A DNA stretch of 64,000 nt from contig BCIA01000002.1 in assembly GCA_001599815.1 (NCBI GenBank), forward strand, positions 6,173,626 to 6,237,625, in the 5' to 3' direction. Origin of the DNA: Furcasterigmium furcatum. Lineage: Eukaryota; Ascomycota; Sordariomycetes; Glomerellales; Plectosphaerellaceae. Positions within the stretch are counted from its first letter, which is position 1. Every line of letters begins with the position of its first letter. Of the stretch, positions 21,219-32,200 are shown in pieces. The position numbers and the translations under genes were made by a program. The notes below the pieces were generated by a model, which was not told the origin of the DNA, ran no database searches, and worked only from the letters and a program-made list of their open reading frames with translations.

Positions 21219-22190
21219 CTAGAAGCCCAGGGATTTCTTCAACCCGCCCTGCTGATGGTCCTGCCAGACATCAGGTCCAACCGTCGTCTTCATCTCCCGG
21301 AACCCTAGGAACTTCTTCGCTCTCTCCGACAGCTTTTCCGCCTTTTCCTTCTCCAGAAGAAGCGGATGGGCTTCCTCCGGCGTAAGAGCCGAGCTGACGA
21401 CGGTGCAGCTCAGGATCCTGCGGAACTCGTCGGCGGTCTTGTTCTCCTCTCCCCGGTGCATGATCCTCCCTCCCAGGAGCAGGCAGTCGCCGGCCTTTAG
21501 CTCGACCTGCTCGACCTTCTCGTCCGGGAACTGCCAGAACGAAAACGTCGCGTCGTCCAGGACCGCCGGGTAGTTGATCTTGTGGCTGCCGCGCACGACA
21601 CCCGTCGCGCCGTTGGCCCTCGTCGTGTCCGTCGTCGCGATGAGGAAGTTGACAGCGAACTCGGGCATCCACTTGTCGCCCATGCTCCAGAACGGCCACC
21701 ACCCGGACGCGTCGGCGTGGAGGGGCTGGGCCTTGCTCCCGGGCCCGATCTCGATCATCTGCGCCGTGCTGAGCCAGTAGTCGCCCGTCTCGGCGAAGAT
21801 CTCCCGGGAGACGGAGTGGAGGCTGTCGTTGTCGACGAGGTCCTCCCGGAAGGCGGCGCTCAGCTTCGCCAGGCCGCCCAGGCGCCGCGAGTTCTGGCCG
21901 AAGGTTGGGGCGTCGAGGTCCTGGGGTAGGGGCTCCGTGTTGGCATTGGCCGGTCTGCCGGCCGGGGCTTGCGCGAGGGCGATGTCCATGTCTGCGTTGA
22001 GGCGGGCGACTTGGGCGGGCGTGAGCATGGATTCGATCACGACACAGCCGTCTTCCTTGAGGGCCTTGGTGATTTCTGAGGCTGGTGATGCGCGGTTGAG
22101 GCGAGAGAAGGATCTTAAGCAGACGAGGACTGGGGTGACTCGACGCATTGTGGGCGCCCTGCAGACCCGTGCCATCCGTGTTGTCGACAT
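21219..22190 (-). CDS. Phytanoyl-CoA dioxygenase (PhyH) family oxygenase
   Basis: Single exon, 323 aa, usual length for the family. The N-terminus (MSTTRMARVCRAPTMRRV...SFSRLNR) is Arg-rich without acids, like a mitochondrial targeting peptide. The core begins EITKALKEDGCVVIESMLTP. Fe(II) ligands: His and Asp in PLHADASGWWPFW, and the distal His in GGRIMHRGEEN. The 2-oxoglutarate-binding Arg is probably in EFRRILSCTVVSS. NFLIATTDTTRANGATGVVRGSHK is the familiar strand and loop between the two metal sites. Predicted reaction: 2-oxoglutarate and Fe(II)-dependent hydroxylation of a small molecule; similar enzymes occur in fungal secondary metabolism. Substrate not predictable. Tail-to-tail with the SRPK-like kinase (148 bp). 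Confidence 0.85.
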   Translation of the reverse strand: MSTTRMARVCRAPTMRRVTPVLVCLRSFSRLNRASPASEITKALKEDGCVVIESMLTPAQVARLNADMDIALAQAPAGRPANANTEPLPQDLDAPTFGQNSRRLGGLAKLSAAFREDLVDNDSLHSVSREIFAETGDYWLSTAQMIEIGPGSKAQPLHADASGWWPFWSMGDKWMPEFAVNFLIATTDTTRANGATGVVRGSHKINYPAVLDDATFSFWQFPDEKVEQVELKAGDCLLLGGRIMHRGEENKTADEFRRILSCTVVSSALTPEEAHPLLLEKEKAEKLSERAKKFLGFREMKTTVGPDVWQDHQQGGLKKSLGF

Positions 22191-22945
22191 GATTGCTGAG
22201 AAAAGGTGTTGTAGTTGTGGTTGTGGTAGGAGAGGAGGTTGAGATCACGTTGACGGCGTCACTTGATATATGGTGAAGCATCGGGAATGATCGGCACGCT
22301 CGTATTTAAGACGATTGCCAGAACGGTCACTTATACGACGCGCCAAGCCGTCAGCATTGGCGCAAACATTGGGCCCGTACCGATGATGATATTCGCAGCA
22401 ACTTCATCGTCAACTGTCTCTTTTCAGGCGCTGCGGATGCCGTGAAGAAAGACTTATGGTAAGCATCATCATCGGTTTTTTTTGGAGGTAGCGTTCGGCT
22501 CGGCGTGATGTTTACCACTTCATCACAGACGACCTTGCCGGAAGGTCGGCCGGGAAAGAGTGCGACATGTGGACGTGGGCTAGGCGGTTTGAGTAATGGG
22601 TGCAGGAGCCGAGGTGATCTCGCGGTATGGCCGTCATTCACGAGGAGCCTTGGTTTTATGTCGGTGAAGCTGGATAACCTTAGAAGAAATGAATCTCTTG
22701 TTCCCAGTCTTGGGACTCGGGATGTGGATCCTCAAACCTTCGGTGAACCAGCCAATCCCAATCCACCAAGGACATTTCAACGTCTTCGTCAGCGCCGACC
22801 TGAGTAGCTCTTTCCCACTGCCTCCGCAGAATATTAATACTTCCAGCAACATGGGCGCGGCTTCGACTCTCGACATGTCTACGTAGTCCCTCGCACAGCA
22901 TGACCAACCCCAGCTGAGCGTCAGGAAGGGCGCGCAATATTCAAC
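22191..22945. promoter_or_regulatory. Divergent promoter region PhyH / F-box gene
   Basis: A 755 bp stretch between divergent genes. Contains a T-rich run near 22475-22485. Short frames show no family resemblance. Confidence 0.4.
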
Positions 22946-24727
22946 ATGCCGGCCAAACGTCAGCGAACGTCCGAGGACGGCACCGACGCCGACGAAGGCC
23001 TCCTCTCGCGCAAGCAGCAACGACTCAACGACGATCCCCTATCGCGCCGGAACCCGAACGACCGCCTCTCCTCCATATCCGACGAGCTCACCGTCCGAAT
23101 ACTATCCTTCCTCCCGATATCAACTCTCCTCGACCTGGGCCTCGTGTCGCGACACTTTCACCGCCTCGCCTGTGACTCCCAGCTCTGGCGCGCGCTCTAC
23201 TACTCGCGCTTCGTGCTGCCTCGTGCCCTGCGCATCCCGGGTTTCCGCGATGGCTCTAAGCGGCAGGGCAGCAGGCTGCACTACTCGGCGCGCCGCGCTG
23301 TGTGGGCGGACGGCGGCCAAGGAAGACGGGGCGGGCTCGTAGACATGCGCAATGCCAACGGGCAGCAGACCTCGGTCGACTGGAAGAGGCAGTACAAGCT
23401 GAGGCACAACTGGGCCAGGGGAAAAGCCACAGTAGAAGAACTCGACGTCGGGGGACTCGCCGCCCCAAAGAAGACACTGGTCAAGGTCGTCGAAGGCATC
23501 GCGGTCACCGCTGACACCGCCTCGGGGCTGCGAGCCTGGGACCTCAAGACGAAGGCATTGCTGGCACAGGCCGCGCTGCAGGACGACAACGGCCAAAAAT
23601 CTGCGCCCACGTGTGTCGGCGTTGACGAGCAGTCGTTGGACAACAAGCACTTGGACATCTGCCTAGGATTCACCGATGGCAGCTTCGGTATCTGGAGACT
23701 TGATCTGCACGGCAACCTGATCAGCTTGCGGCAGAGGCATGCAAAGTCGAGCAACGGCGCACTGATCGGCATCGCCTACAGGCACCCGTACTTGCTGACT
23801 GCGACCGAGTCCGTCCTTGTCTCCCTGTATGACTTCGAGCAGCCTGGGGACAGGTCGCGAACGAAGAGGCAGCAAGACTCGGCTAGCTCCAAATCCAAGC
23901 TGGACCTGGGCTACGAGTCAGACGAGACCGAGCAGGGAACCACGATCAAAGAGTCAGAGAAGCTCCCGGCACCGATCCTGGTCACCTCCCTCAAATCGCA
24001 CACCTCCAGGGCCCCCTTGGCCCTCTCGATCCGCAGCATGGCTGGCTCGGCTGTTGCCTCCATCGCCTACTCGTTCGGCACCCTCGAGGGATGGTCAATA
24101 GGCATCCAGGACCTGCACATTGGCCTCAGCCCGAAAGGCGAATCGGAAATCACCTCCACGAGACTGGCATACACCATCCCCATCACGTCTGCGCCAACTC
24201 GACCACCCTCGCCGGTGACTCCCACGCGGCAGCCTAGCACCGCCGCCTCGAGCCCGCGCCAACACTCTGCGCCCTCACCGAGCTCCCCGGCCTCCGATGG
24301 CCCCACGACCCTCCGCTACACGCACCCCTACCTCCTCGCAACCCTGCCTGACAACACCCTTGTCCTGCACGTCTGCACGTCCAGCGCGAACACCCTCAGC
24401 GTATCGCCAGGCATCCGGCTCTGGGGCCACACGTCAGGCATCAGCGACGCCGAGATCACGGCGCGGGGCAAGGCTGTCAGCGTGAGCTGCAGGGGCGAGG
24501 AGATCAGGGTGTGGGAGCTCGAAGGGCGCGCGGGGGGCAAGAGCATCGAGGTGCGGCCGAAGTCGAGCCAAGACGACGAGGGAAGCCTCCTGCTCGGCTC
24601 GGACAAGGCAGCCAAGGACGAGTGGGACGACCGCCGCAACTGGGTTGGCTTCGATGACGAGATGGTCATCGTCCTCAAGGAGTCGAGGGACGGGCGCGAG
24701 AGCCTTGTGGTCTACGACTTTACGTGA
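22946..24727 (+). CDS. F-box protein with WD40-like C-terminal region
   Basis: Single exon, 593 aa. The F-box lies at about residues 39-85 (NDRLSSISDELTVRILSFLP, then LVSRHFHRLACDSQLWRALY). The rest reads as degenerate beta-propeller strands: ASGLRAWDLKTKALLAQAAL, CLGFTDGSFGIWRLDLHGNL, HPYLLATLPDNTLVLHV, and IRVWELEGR near the end, interrupted by a Ser/Pro-rich disordered insert at about 415-455. Expected role: substrate receptor of an SCF (Skp1-cullin-F-box) ubiquitin ligase. No target can be inferred. Repeats are too divergent to count reliably by eye. The basic start MPAKRQR may serve as a nuclear signal. Confidence 0.85.
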   Translation: MPAKRQRTSEDGTDADEGLLSRKQQRLNDDPLSRRNPNDRLSSISDELTVRILSFLPISTLLDLGLVSRHFHRLACDSQLWRALYYSRFVLPRALRIPGFRDGSKRQGSRLHYSARRAVWADGGQGRRGGLVDMRNANGQQTSVDWKRQYKLRHNWARGKATVEELDVGGLAAPKKTLVKVVEGIAVTADTASGLRAWDLKTKALLAQAALQDDNGQKSAPTCVGVDEQSLDNKHLDICLGFTDGSFGIWRLDLHGNLISLRQRHAKSSNGALIGIAYRHPYLLTATESVLVSLYDFEQPGDRSRTKRQQDSASSKSKLDLGYESDETEQGTTIKESEKLPAPILVTSLKSHTSRAPLALSIRSMAGSAVASIAYSFGTLEGWSIGIQDLHIGLSPKGESEITSTRLAYTIPITSAPTRPPSPVTPTRQPSTAASSPRQHSAPSPSSPASDGPTTLRYTHPYLLATLPDNTLVLHVCTSSANTLSVSPGIRLWGHTSGISDAEITARGKAVSVSCRGEEIRVWELEGRAGGKSIEVRPKSSQDDEGSLLLGSDKAAKDEWDDRRNWVGFDDEMVIVLKESRDGRESLVVYDFT

Positions 24728-26482
24728 GGCGGCTCTCGGTATCGCTACCTATCGACAACGAGCGGGGTTTCTGTTGGAACTGGACGTCCAGTTCCACTCA
24801 GCCCTGCTGGCTCCACAGGCAACAGAGCCCAGGAGCATGCCGTGCTCCCTTGAAGTCCCGGGACGTCGGGCGGGGAGACACAAGGACCATCCCCGCGCTC
24901 ATCAGTTGCGGTCCGGTGGGTCCGGGTTCCGGCCACTCAGTCAGACACTGGGCATACTGCTGCCTGCCGTTGGAGCGTCCCCGCGGGAGGGGGTCATACA
25001 TGCACGTCAGAGCGCAGGTAGCCTGTCTTCATATGAAGCTCTTGGCAATGCTCGTTGCTGTGCGTGTTATTGGCCTCTGAGTGGTTTATGATCGAGGCCT
25101 TGGACGCTTGGAAGCCGGACATCGCAAAAGACGAGACGAGGGTTGCATGCACGATCAACCATCACACGACAGGGCGGACAATCTTCAGAAACCAGCCGAC
25201 CACGCGGGGGTTTCAAAGGTCCCCGGTCAGAGGGCACCCCGACTATCTCAGATTTAGGACTAATGGACTGTTGCGCCATGTGACCAACTGCGAGGAAAGG
25301 TCACTATTTTTTGGTCTATTTCCTGAGCGGTGGGAGGGTGCAGGCGCGGGTGCAGGGCGCTGGTGCAGGGCGACACCTCAGGCACCGTTGAATCACCACC
25401 TGCAACGCGTCTTCAGGGCGGCCATCACCTCAAAACACGAGCTCTCACCTGGCCGAGGCCTTGACCTGCCCGGCCCTGCGGCATGCGCAGCTGCCAACGC
25501 GAATTGAATTGGAATTCAAACTCGACTACACAGTGAGAGAACCTTGGTTCCAGGCAGCAGTACGACAATCACCAACCGACGAACCACATGCCGAGAGGGA
25601 CTGCGCAAGCTTTTGTCTTTCCTCACTGGAATCTCTCAAGAGGGATAACGTTGCGGGGCTTGCAGAACGCAGCCTCAGACGCAGCCTCAGACGCAGCCTC
25701 AGACGCAGGAATCATTCCTGGCAAAGATAGACGAGGGAGCTCGGATGGATGACATGGCAGTGCATCCATGTCCACATTGTCTGAGCCAGCCCACTACCTA
25801 CCTACGTACCAAACACACAAGCAATGAGGCTCATGCCTTGGACTAGTAGCAGCCTCGCGTCCACGGACAGGGGCCGCCTCAATTGATCCATTCCAAAACG
25901 GGCCGCTCAGAGTCTGCACGCCATGTTCAACAGGTGAATCGCCACAGAAACAGCTTGGCCGCGTCATCGCGACAAGGTTCGAAATAGAGATCAGATCCAG
26001 CCACAAAGCTTAGATCTTTTCAGATTGCCTCCTGCCTTAGCGCGCGTCTGGGGCAGGGAATCTGTATGTCGACTCTGCGGCCGAGACGGTGACGGAGGTC
26101 CGGGTGTAGAGTCAGGGACCAGAAACCCGGGTTTCTCGGGCTCAGCCGAGAAATCCTCGGCTTCGAGGCTCCACAACACCCGAGGATCACGAACTCGCCC
26201 AATGCTGGAGCCGAAAGATCTCGCAAGAGCTTGCGCGTTTCGCTGGGGATTGTTCGACGACGGGGGATGATCCAAAGAAGGTATATTTATCAATGGAAGA
26301 TGTGTTTTCCAAAGTGTGCCGTGCTCTTCTCCTGTTGTTCTTCCCATCACCACTCTGCCCAGCGACTTGACTTACACGCATCGAGCGCCTTTCGCCAACA
26401 GCCTGACAGCGACATTTTTAGAGTCCTCGCCGATTAAGACAACAAAACACACACAGAGAAGCGAACGATCACTTCAGCCAAA
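24728..26482. other. Intergenic, 1.75 kb
   Basis: No gene recognised. Holds GCAG/GGTGCAGG-rich patches (about 25335-25370) and a 12-bp tandem repeat at 25667-25708. The right end, about 26280-26482, is the probable promoter and leader of the next gene. Open frames here have no recognisable composition or motif. Confidence 0.45.
25667..25708. repeat. 12-bp tandem repeat, three and a half copies
   Basis: The unit ACGCAGCCTCAG is repeated three times perfectly, plus ACGCAG. Confidence 0.9.
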
Positions 26483-27134
26483 ATGGTTCCATCAGCAGTC
26501 GTAGCACTCTTCGCCCCGCGCTGGAAGTTCTGGGCCCATGTGATCGAGCTCGTCCTCATCTTCATCGCCATCATCATGACCGGCGTCTTCATGAACACCG
26601 CCCCCTTCTACGGACGAGGAGACATCATGGTCATGGCAATGGTAAGCCATCCCTTCTCAGCAGCCTTTCTGCCCATCCAGGCCCGACCGTGCTAACAACC
26701 CCCTCCCACGACAGGGCGCCAAATCCATCCTCTTCATCCTCTACCAGGTCCTCACCGAGCGAGTCGAGCGGTTCAAGAAATGGGCCAGCCTCAAGGCCGA
26801 GCTGATTCTCAACTCCATCGAGGTCCCCTTCTGGCTCGTCGTCTTGATCCTCAAGTTCTCGAGCATCCAGCAGTTCTGCGAGGGGACCAGCTGCACCCTG
26901 AGCATCATCATCGGCGTGGTCGGCATTATAATCTTGTGCGTTACCGCCCGCCCTCTGGAGGAGGGGTGAATAATTGCTAACTCGGAGTGTTGCAGCATCG
27001 TCGTTGTCTACGTCGCCGTTATCTCGTGGATGGACTGGCTTCACTTCAGGAAGCACGGTGTTGCTCGAGGCACGCCCGTGGAGGGAACGCCGGGTTACGC
27101 CGAGGCGTACTATGCCAACGCGGCGAGGAAGTGA
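26483..27134 (+). CDS. Small four-helix membrane protein, unknown function
   Basis: Three exons, 26483-26641, 26715-26935 and 26996-27134; 172 aa, with good donors (GTAAGC, GTGCGT) and a GCTAACT branch in intron 2. Four hydrophobic helices: FWAHVIELVLIFIAIIMTGVF, MAMGAKSILFILYQVL, SIEVPFWLVVLILKFSSI and IIIGVVGIIIF-IVVVYVAVI. Between helices 3 and 4 is a short Cys-containing loop (FCEGTSCTLS). The C-terminus is polar (HFRKHGVARGTPVEGTPGY). The topology is MARVEL-like, but I cannot assign a family with certainty. Location probably plasma or internal membrane. The first splice falls exactly after the codon for Met 53. Confidence 0.8.
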
Positions 27135-28652
27135 GGCGGGAAGAGCCTTGGATGAACACAGCCTTGGCCATTGCGGCAAGGCATCTGGCGGGACATGCCT
27201 GACTATGGGGACTTGACTTGGAAGTGGACAGACGTTGCGGGGACGAAGAGAAGCCTGGGATTTTGCTATGCATATGCGCTACACGACAGGCGCTGGGAGT
27301 TTATCTTCTTTGGTTCGCACTGCATTGGTAGATTTGGCGAGGCTCCGAAGATCTGCGATGCTTTGGGAGCTGGTTGCACATTAGATACGAGATACATCCA
27401 TGAATTACACTACGACCCTGGAAACTTGAACCCGGCAAGCAATGCTTGCTTTCAATTGACAAACAATATCCCTGATAAGACGGACTCCTTTGAGGACTCA
27501 ACAGCCCGAAATGAGGAGAATTCACTGAATAAAGAGCAGGACAGCCGGTCCAAAGTCCAATTCGGAGCCTCGACGTCGGGGCGGCCGACATTCGGAATGC
27601 CAAAGGCGTGTGCATAACCATCAGCAGGCGCTTCCCATTCACACGACGCCCCCCATGATCGGCGGCGCCCATCAGCACACGCCAATTGGCGAATGAAACG
27701 AGTCAATGGCCCCCAGCCCGCATACTTTACCCGTGGAACGTGGTGACACCCATCCCTTGGCGGGCCCTTTGTCGCGACGGACGCCCTGGACTGGGCGAGC
27801 CTCCCGTCGCAACGGCGCTGACGCCCTCCTCCCTAGAGGGATGGATGGACGCCATATCCGGGGCTGACTTCAGCTGATATGAGAGATGACCGCCGCTGGG
27901 GAAGGCTTGGCCACGAGACTGGCTACCTAGGTAGGACTTCCCCGTTTGGCTTCGAGCAGGCGTTCGCCGGGGCGTGGAAATTGGAAATTGATCAATCAAT
28001 GCCGCGTCGAGGCTGTCCTGCTGCTGTTGGCTGTCTGTCGGAGGTTACAAAGGCAGGCTGGCGCGGTGGTGGTGGCGCCGGCGTGGGTGTCGCTGGTTGG
28101 CCTTCGGTGTGCTGGTTGTTTATCGATCTGTAGCTGTGCCAGAACGCGTTCTCTCTCCAGAAGACTGGGGCGAGTGGCAGAACCCTGGAAGCGGTGCGCA
28201 TTTCGAAACATGCGTTGGCGGGCTGGCATTCGCTGCCGGGATTCCGGTCACGCCTAGTAGGCTATATCTTGCGCATGAGGAGCCCGTGGAGGAGGCCAAG
28301 TGGACCAGCGAGGAGGGCCTGCTCCGCCTGGTCCTGGTCGCCGGTAGATGTGGACGGCGGTGTTATCATATTGGATGCCGGCGGCGTCTGAGGGGTTCCA
28401 GAGCCGCTGACGAGCGATACCGGAATCCCCCATTCGTGGTGTGCATGAAACAGCACGAAACAGGGAAGACACGAGCGAGGGAGTCGGGCTGCGCCCCTCG
28501 AATCCTACTATGATTCAATCAATCAATAGGTAGTCATTAGAGCTTGGCCGTCTGCGCCCATTGAATGTCCGGCTGGTCAGGTCATCTGCTGTTGTCATCA
28601 TGAGGGAGGGTGTCTATGAATAGGCACGCCATGGATGAAGGAATGGAGGGGT

Positions 28653-28687
28653 GATAACGATAAGCGATAACGAGAGTGATGTGATAG
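28653..28687 (+). promoter_or_regulatory. Cluster of GATA-factor core sites
   Basis: GATAA, GATAAG, GATAAC and GATAG follow each other within 35 bp. More copies, in reverse, sit at 29009-29013 (TTATC) and 29093-29105 (CTTATCGTTATCA). Fungal GATA factors (AreA/NIT2, WC-1/WC-2, NsdD) bind HGATAR, often in clustered pairs. Confidence 0.5.
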
Positions 28688-29240
28688 ACCCCTCCATAGA
28701 ACGACGAGGGCATCGCGGGGTAAATCCGCCTTGATGTTCCAGGTTGAGGGACCGACTCGACCCCACCACTTGGCTGAGTCTTGTTCATTCCATGCCCATG
28801 CCTCATAATTATGCGCCGCAATCTCCCTGTGCAACTTGGTTTTATGGCGGTGAGGACTTGTTGCATCATCGTCAGACCGCTTCTCGTAGTCGAGCACCGT
28901 CTGATGGACCAGACCCAGAAAGACGCGCCTGTCGGGGGGAACAATCAACATGTGAAGACGGGAGAATAGTCACTTTTGACACGCCCCCTCCCCTCCACCA
29001 TCCTAACATTATCACCCGCTTGAACACGCTAAACCCCTCGCGCCGGCGCGAACGGTGGAGCGGGCCCTCCCCTCCCCTCGCGGCGCGCACGATCTTATCG
29101 TTATCAGCCGATGTAATTGTCTTGGATGATGGGCGTCAAGTGACTCTCTCGCCGTAATCACGGGAGCAAGGACCAAGGCAGCTGGCCGTTCAGATGACTG
29201 ACCAGATGCGCACCGTGGGCGACGCCATGCTCAATGGAGA

Positions 29241-29280
29241 TGGGGAGGGAGGGAAGGGAACGAGAGGGTGGAGGGAGGGG
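29241..29280 (+). repeat. G-rich polypurine tract
   Basis: At least six GGG/GGGG runs within 40 bases, separated by A-rich spacers of one to several bases, could form a G-quadruplex on the plus strand. Confidence 0.5.
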
Positions 29281-32200
29281 ATGTCCGTCATCTGTACAGT
29301 ACAGTTCAAGCAAGTGAGTGTGCTTCCGTGGGCAGAGGGGCAGGGTGACAGTGCCATCTAGCGATGGCTGCAACACCATTCGGGAGTGGTGTCTTATTCG
29401 CGCAGCGTCCCTACGAGGAGCGACCGGCCACTCAGGATGGCCTCTCGGTCATGTGAGTCGCCGGAGAGAGGAGGAGGTTGTGGTATGGCATGGCAAGCGA
29501 AGAAATCCCCCCTCCTGGGCCCCATCCCATCCCGTGAGGGTGCGGGCCGGGACTCGCGGGGTCAGGTCAGAGTCCTATGTGCTCTTGGTGGAAGGCGAGA
29601 TGGAGAGGGTGTGGGTTAATCTCATCAGCTCGTTCCGAGCGCGCTGCCGGCCAAGTGAGAGAGAGCACTATTGGCATGGCCGACCATGCCTCGCAACCCG
29701 CGCTGTGATACCGCCGTATTGAACGCCACTGGTACCGCGTCTTCCGAGACAATTGGGTTGGGCCGGCAGCAAGGAAAGTGGTTTTCTGTTCTGCCGGTGC
29801 TGCTGCTTCGATAGATAGGCAACAGAGTGTTTGCGCGTCCGTTGCGTTGCTCGGGATGGGTGATTCGAGCCTTCGGCGTTAAGAAGCGGCGACGGCGGCG
29901 GAACCCGACACGTCAATTGAATCGTGAGTGGGCGACCATAGTACGCTGTAATAACTGGCGGCATAATCGAGATTCCTCCCTCTGGCGAATGCGATTTCGA
30001 GCGGCGCTGACGACGCGTGCACCCGAGGCAAGCCGGGGCGAGGTCTTAGACACAGCCAGCCAGTGCAGCGGTCCGTTGAAGAAGACGACGGGGCTTAGGG
30101 GGCCTCGATCGCGAGTGACCTCTTCCTTGTCTTGGGCATGTGACCCGTCGTCATCGCCGCCGGTTGTACACTGGCACACTTACTTACGTCGACGACTGCT
30201 GACTTGTTGGGACCGATTGATTTGTCGAACCTGACCGCAATTCGAGACCGACGGACTTGGATTTGGAAACGGCCCCAGGCTATCGGGATTGTCGGGGCGC
30301 CAGTCTAGTCTAGGCGTTTCTGGCCCGCCGTCGATGTCGTCAATTTGAGGGAATGTCAGCATCAGGAGACGGATGCTCCATGTTCGGGCCCAAAGTCAAT
30401 TCGTCCGTCCCAGCCAGATAAACAAAGATGGAACGCGGGCGCCGTCATCCATCCGCCGGCAATGGGTCAATCCGAGCCGCGTTTGCTGTTGGACGTGACG
30501 AGCAGCTGTCGCATGATGTGATCGCGCGGGAGCCTCCAGCAGAAGAAACAGGGTCCAACTGGACAAGTCCACGACCGACCGACCGCCATGTGGTGCCTGG
30601 GGGACAAGAGATGATCCACGCAAGCAAGAGGAACCCGCTTCCCTGGAACCTGCAAGAAGGAACATCAGGCCGCAACCTGCGTCCGGGTAGCGCAGGTGCA
30701 AGATGATGGCGGGCGGTGGTGATTTGGCATGGTTCGGGGTACCGGTACTTACAGCTCGGAAAAGATACTTGCTTCAGCGGCCTCACTGGCTGGCGACTGG
30801 CCAGGCTGAGGGCGCGGTCGGTGATGACGTTTATCGATAAGTGGCGATTGCGCTAAACCCGCAACGGCAAGACCTAAACTGGTTCCGCAACGCGACGAGG
30901 CCTCGTGACCAATGGCAAAGGGGAAACCTCGACCTGCTCGTCTCCTTCACCACTCTTCGTGACTCACATGCCACCAATTCAGTTTCGCGAGACGACTCAC
31001 TCACCCAGCCTAGGACTCATCATCACGGCAAGCGTTCTTTCGCCGCCAGGCCGCCGCTTGTTGAAGAATTCTTTCCCACCGCCTGTTCGAATGGATCCCT
31101 CGCTTGGTCTACCCCCCTCATCTGCCGTCAGAGCCCAACGGACACCAAAAAAAAAGACGGGCAGCAGGCGGTGTAGGTCCTGGTCGCGTCTGCTGTCTGT
31201 CCGCTGTCCGCTGCTGTGTTGTCCCAAGCTGACAGGATGCGGTGGTCCAGACCAGAGACCCCAGTTGCTGCGAGGAGTGCGGATCATTGGCCAATTCATC
31301 CGTGTTTGCCTCTTCCATCCATTGGGTTATGGAGAGCGAATTGATTGTGCCCGGCGGCGATGCCTCGGACTGATGCGCTGTTGCAAGCCGCGGTTTCGTT
31401 TCTGCATCCCGGCCTGCAGAAGCCTGCACTGCAGAAGCCTGCAGCGAGTGAGCGTCCTGCCTGGACCGGACTGGATATTCGCATGGGGGCAGGCCCTGAG
31501 TCTCGCATTTCCCATGCAATGCCAGCCAATTCTCAGCCTCTGTTGTCGAGGGCTTCGGGTATCAACAGGCACGCTCGCCAATTCTGCCAATTGACCTGCC
31601 TCGTTGCGAAGAAGAGGCGCCTTCGTTGCCTGGGACCTACCATGCTACCCTGCCTGAACTGGCACGCACATTGTTCGCCGCCTTGCTCAGTGGCATTTGG
31701 CCAGTTGAGAACAACGTCGACTCCCCACGACAGGCATCCTCCTTGGCCCCGTCGGCAGGGGCCTGATCACTCGTCAATGCTCAATAAGCTCATCGCCAAT
31801 CCCCACTCTCGAAAGTCTGATGGGGCTCGCTCCCTCACTCCCTCACCTGTCAAACACGACGCGCATCGCCGCAAAAAACGGCCAGCCTCTTGTTCCCTCT
31901 GGCTCGTTTCTCGGATATTTGTCAACCTGGCCATGATGATCACCATGGAATTCGTGATGACAATCTGGTTTCGAAGGGGAAATGTCAACGCTGAGCACCT
32001 GCTGAGGAAGCATTGATGGACATCTCGCGACTTTCGGAGAGAGAGTGAAGGATGGGATGGCCTCCGGCGTCGATCAGAGATCTGGGCAAGTCACGACCCA
32101 CAGCCTGGAGTACCTCGCTCGGGGCGGTACTTTGGGTACCTGGTCCCCGAACCACGGGAAATCACACCCCCCAGTTTCCCATGTTGGCCTATAATTCCAC

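Noticed and set aside
27171..27617. 148-codon plus-strand frame downstream of the four-helix membrane protein
   Set aside because: No domain or family pattern; position fits a 3' UTR.
31345..32016. 223-codon plus-strand frame in the 6.4 kb desert
   Set aside because: Unstructured, no recognisable motif, no splice or start context; length alone is not convincing in GC-rich DNA.
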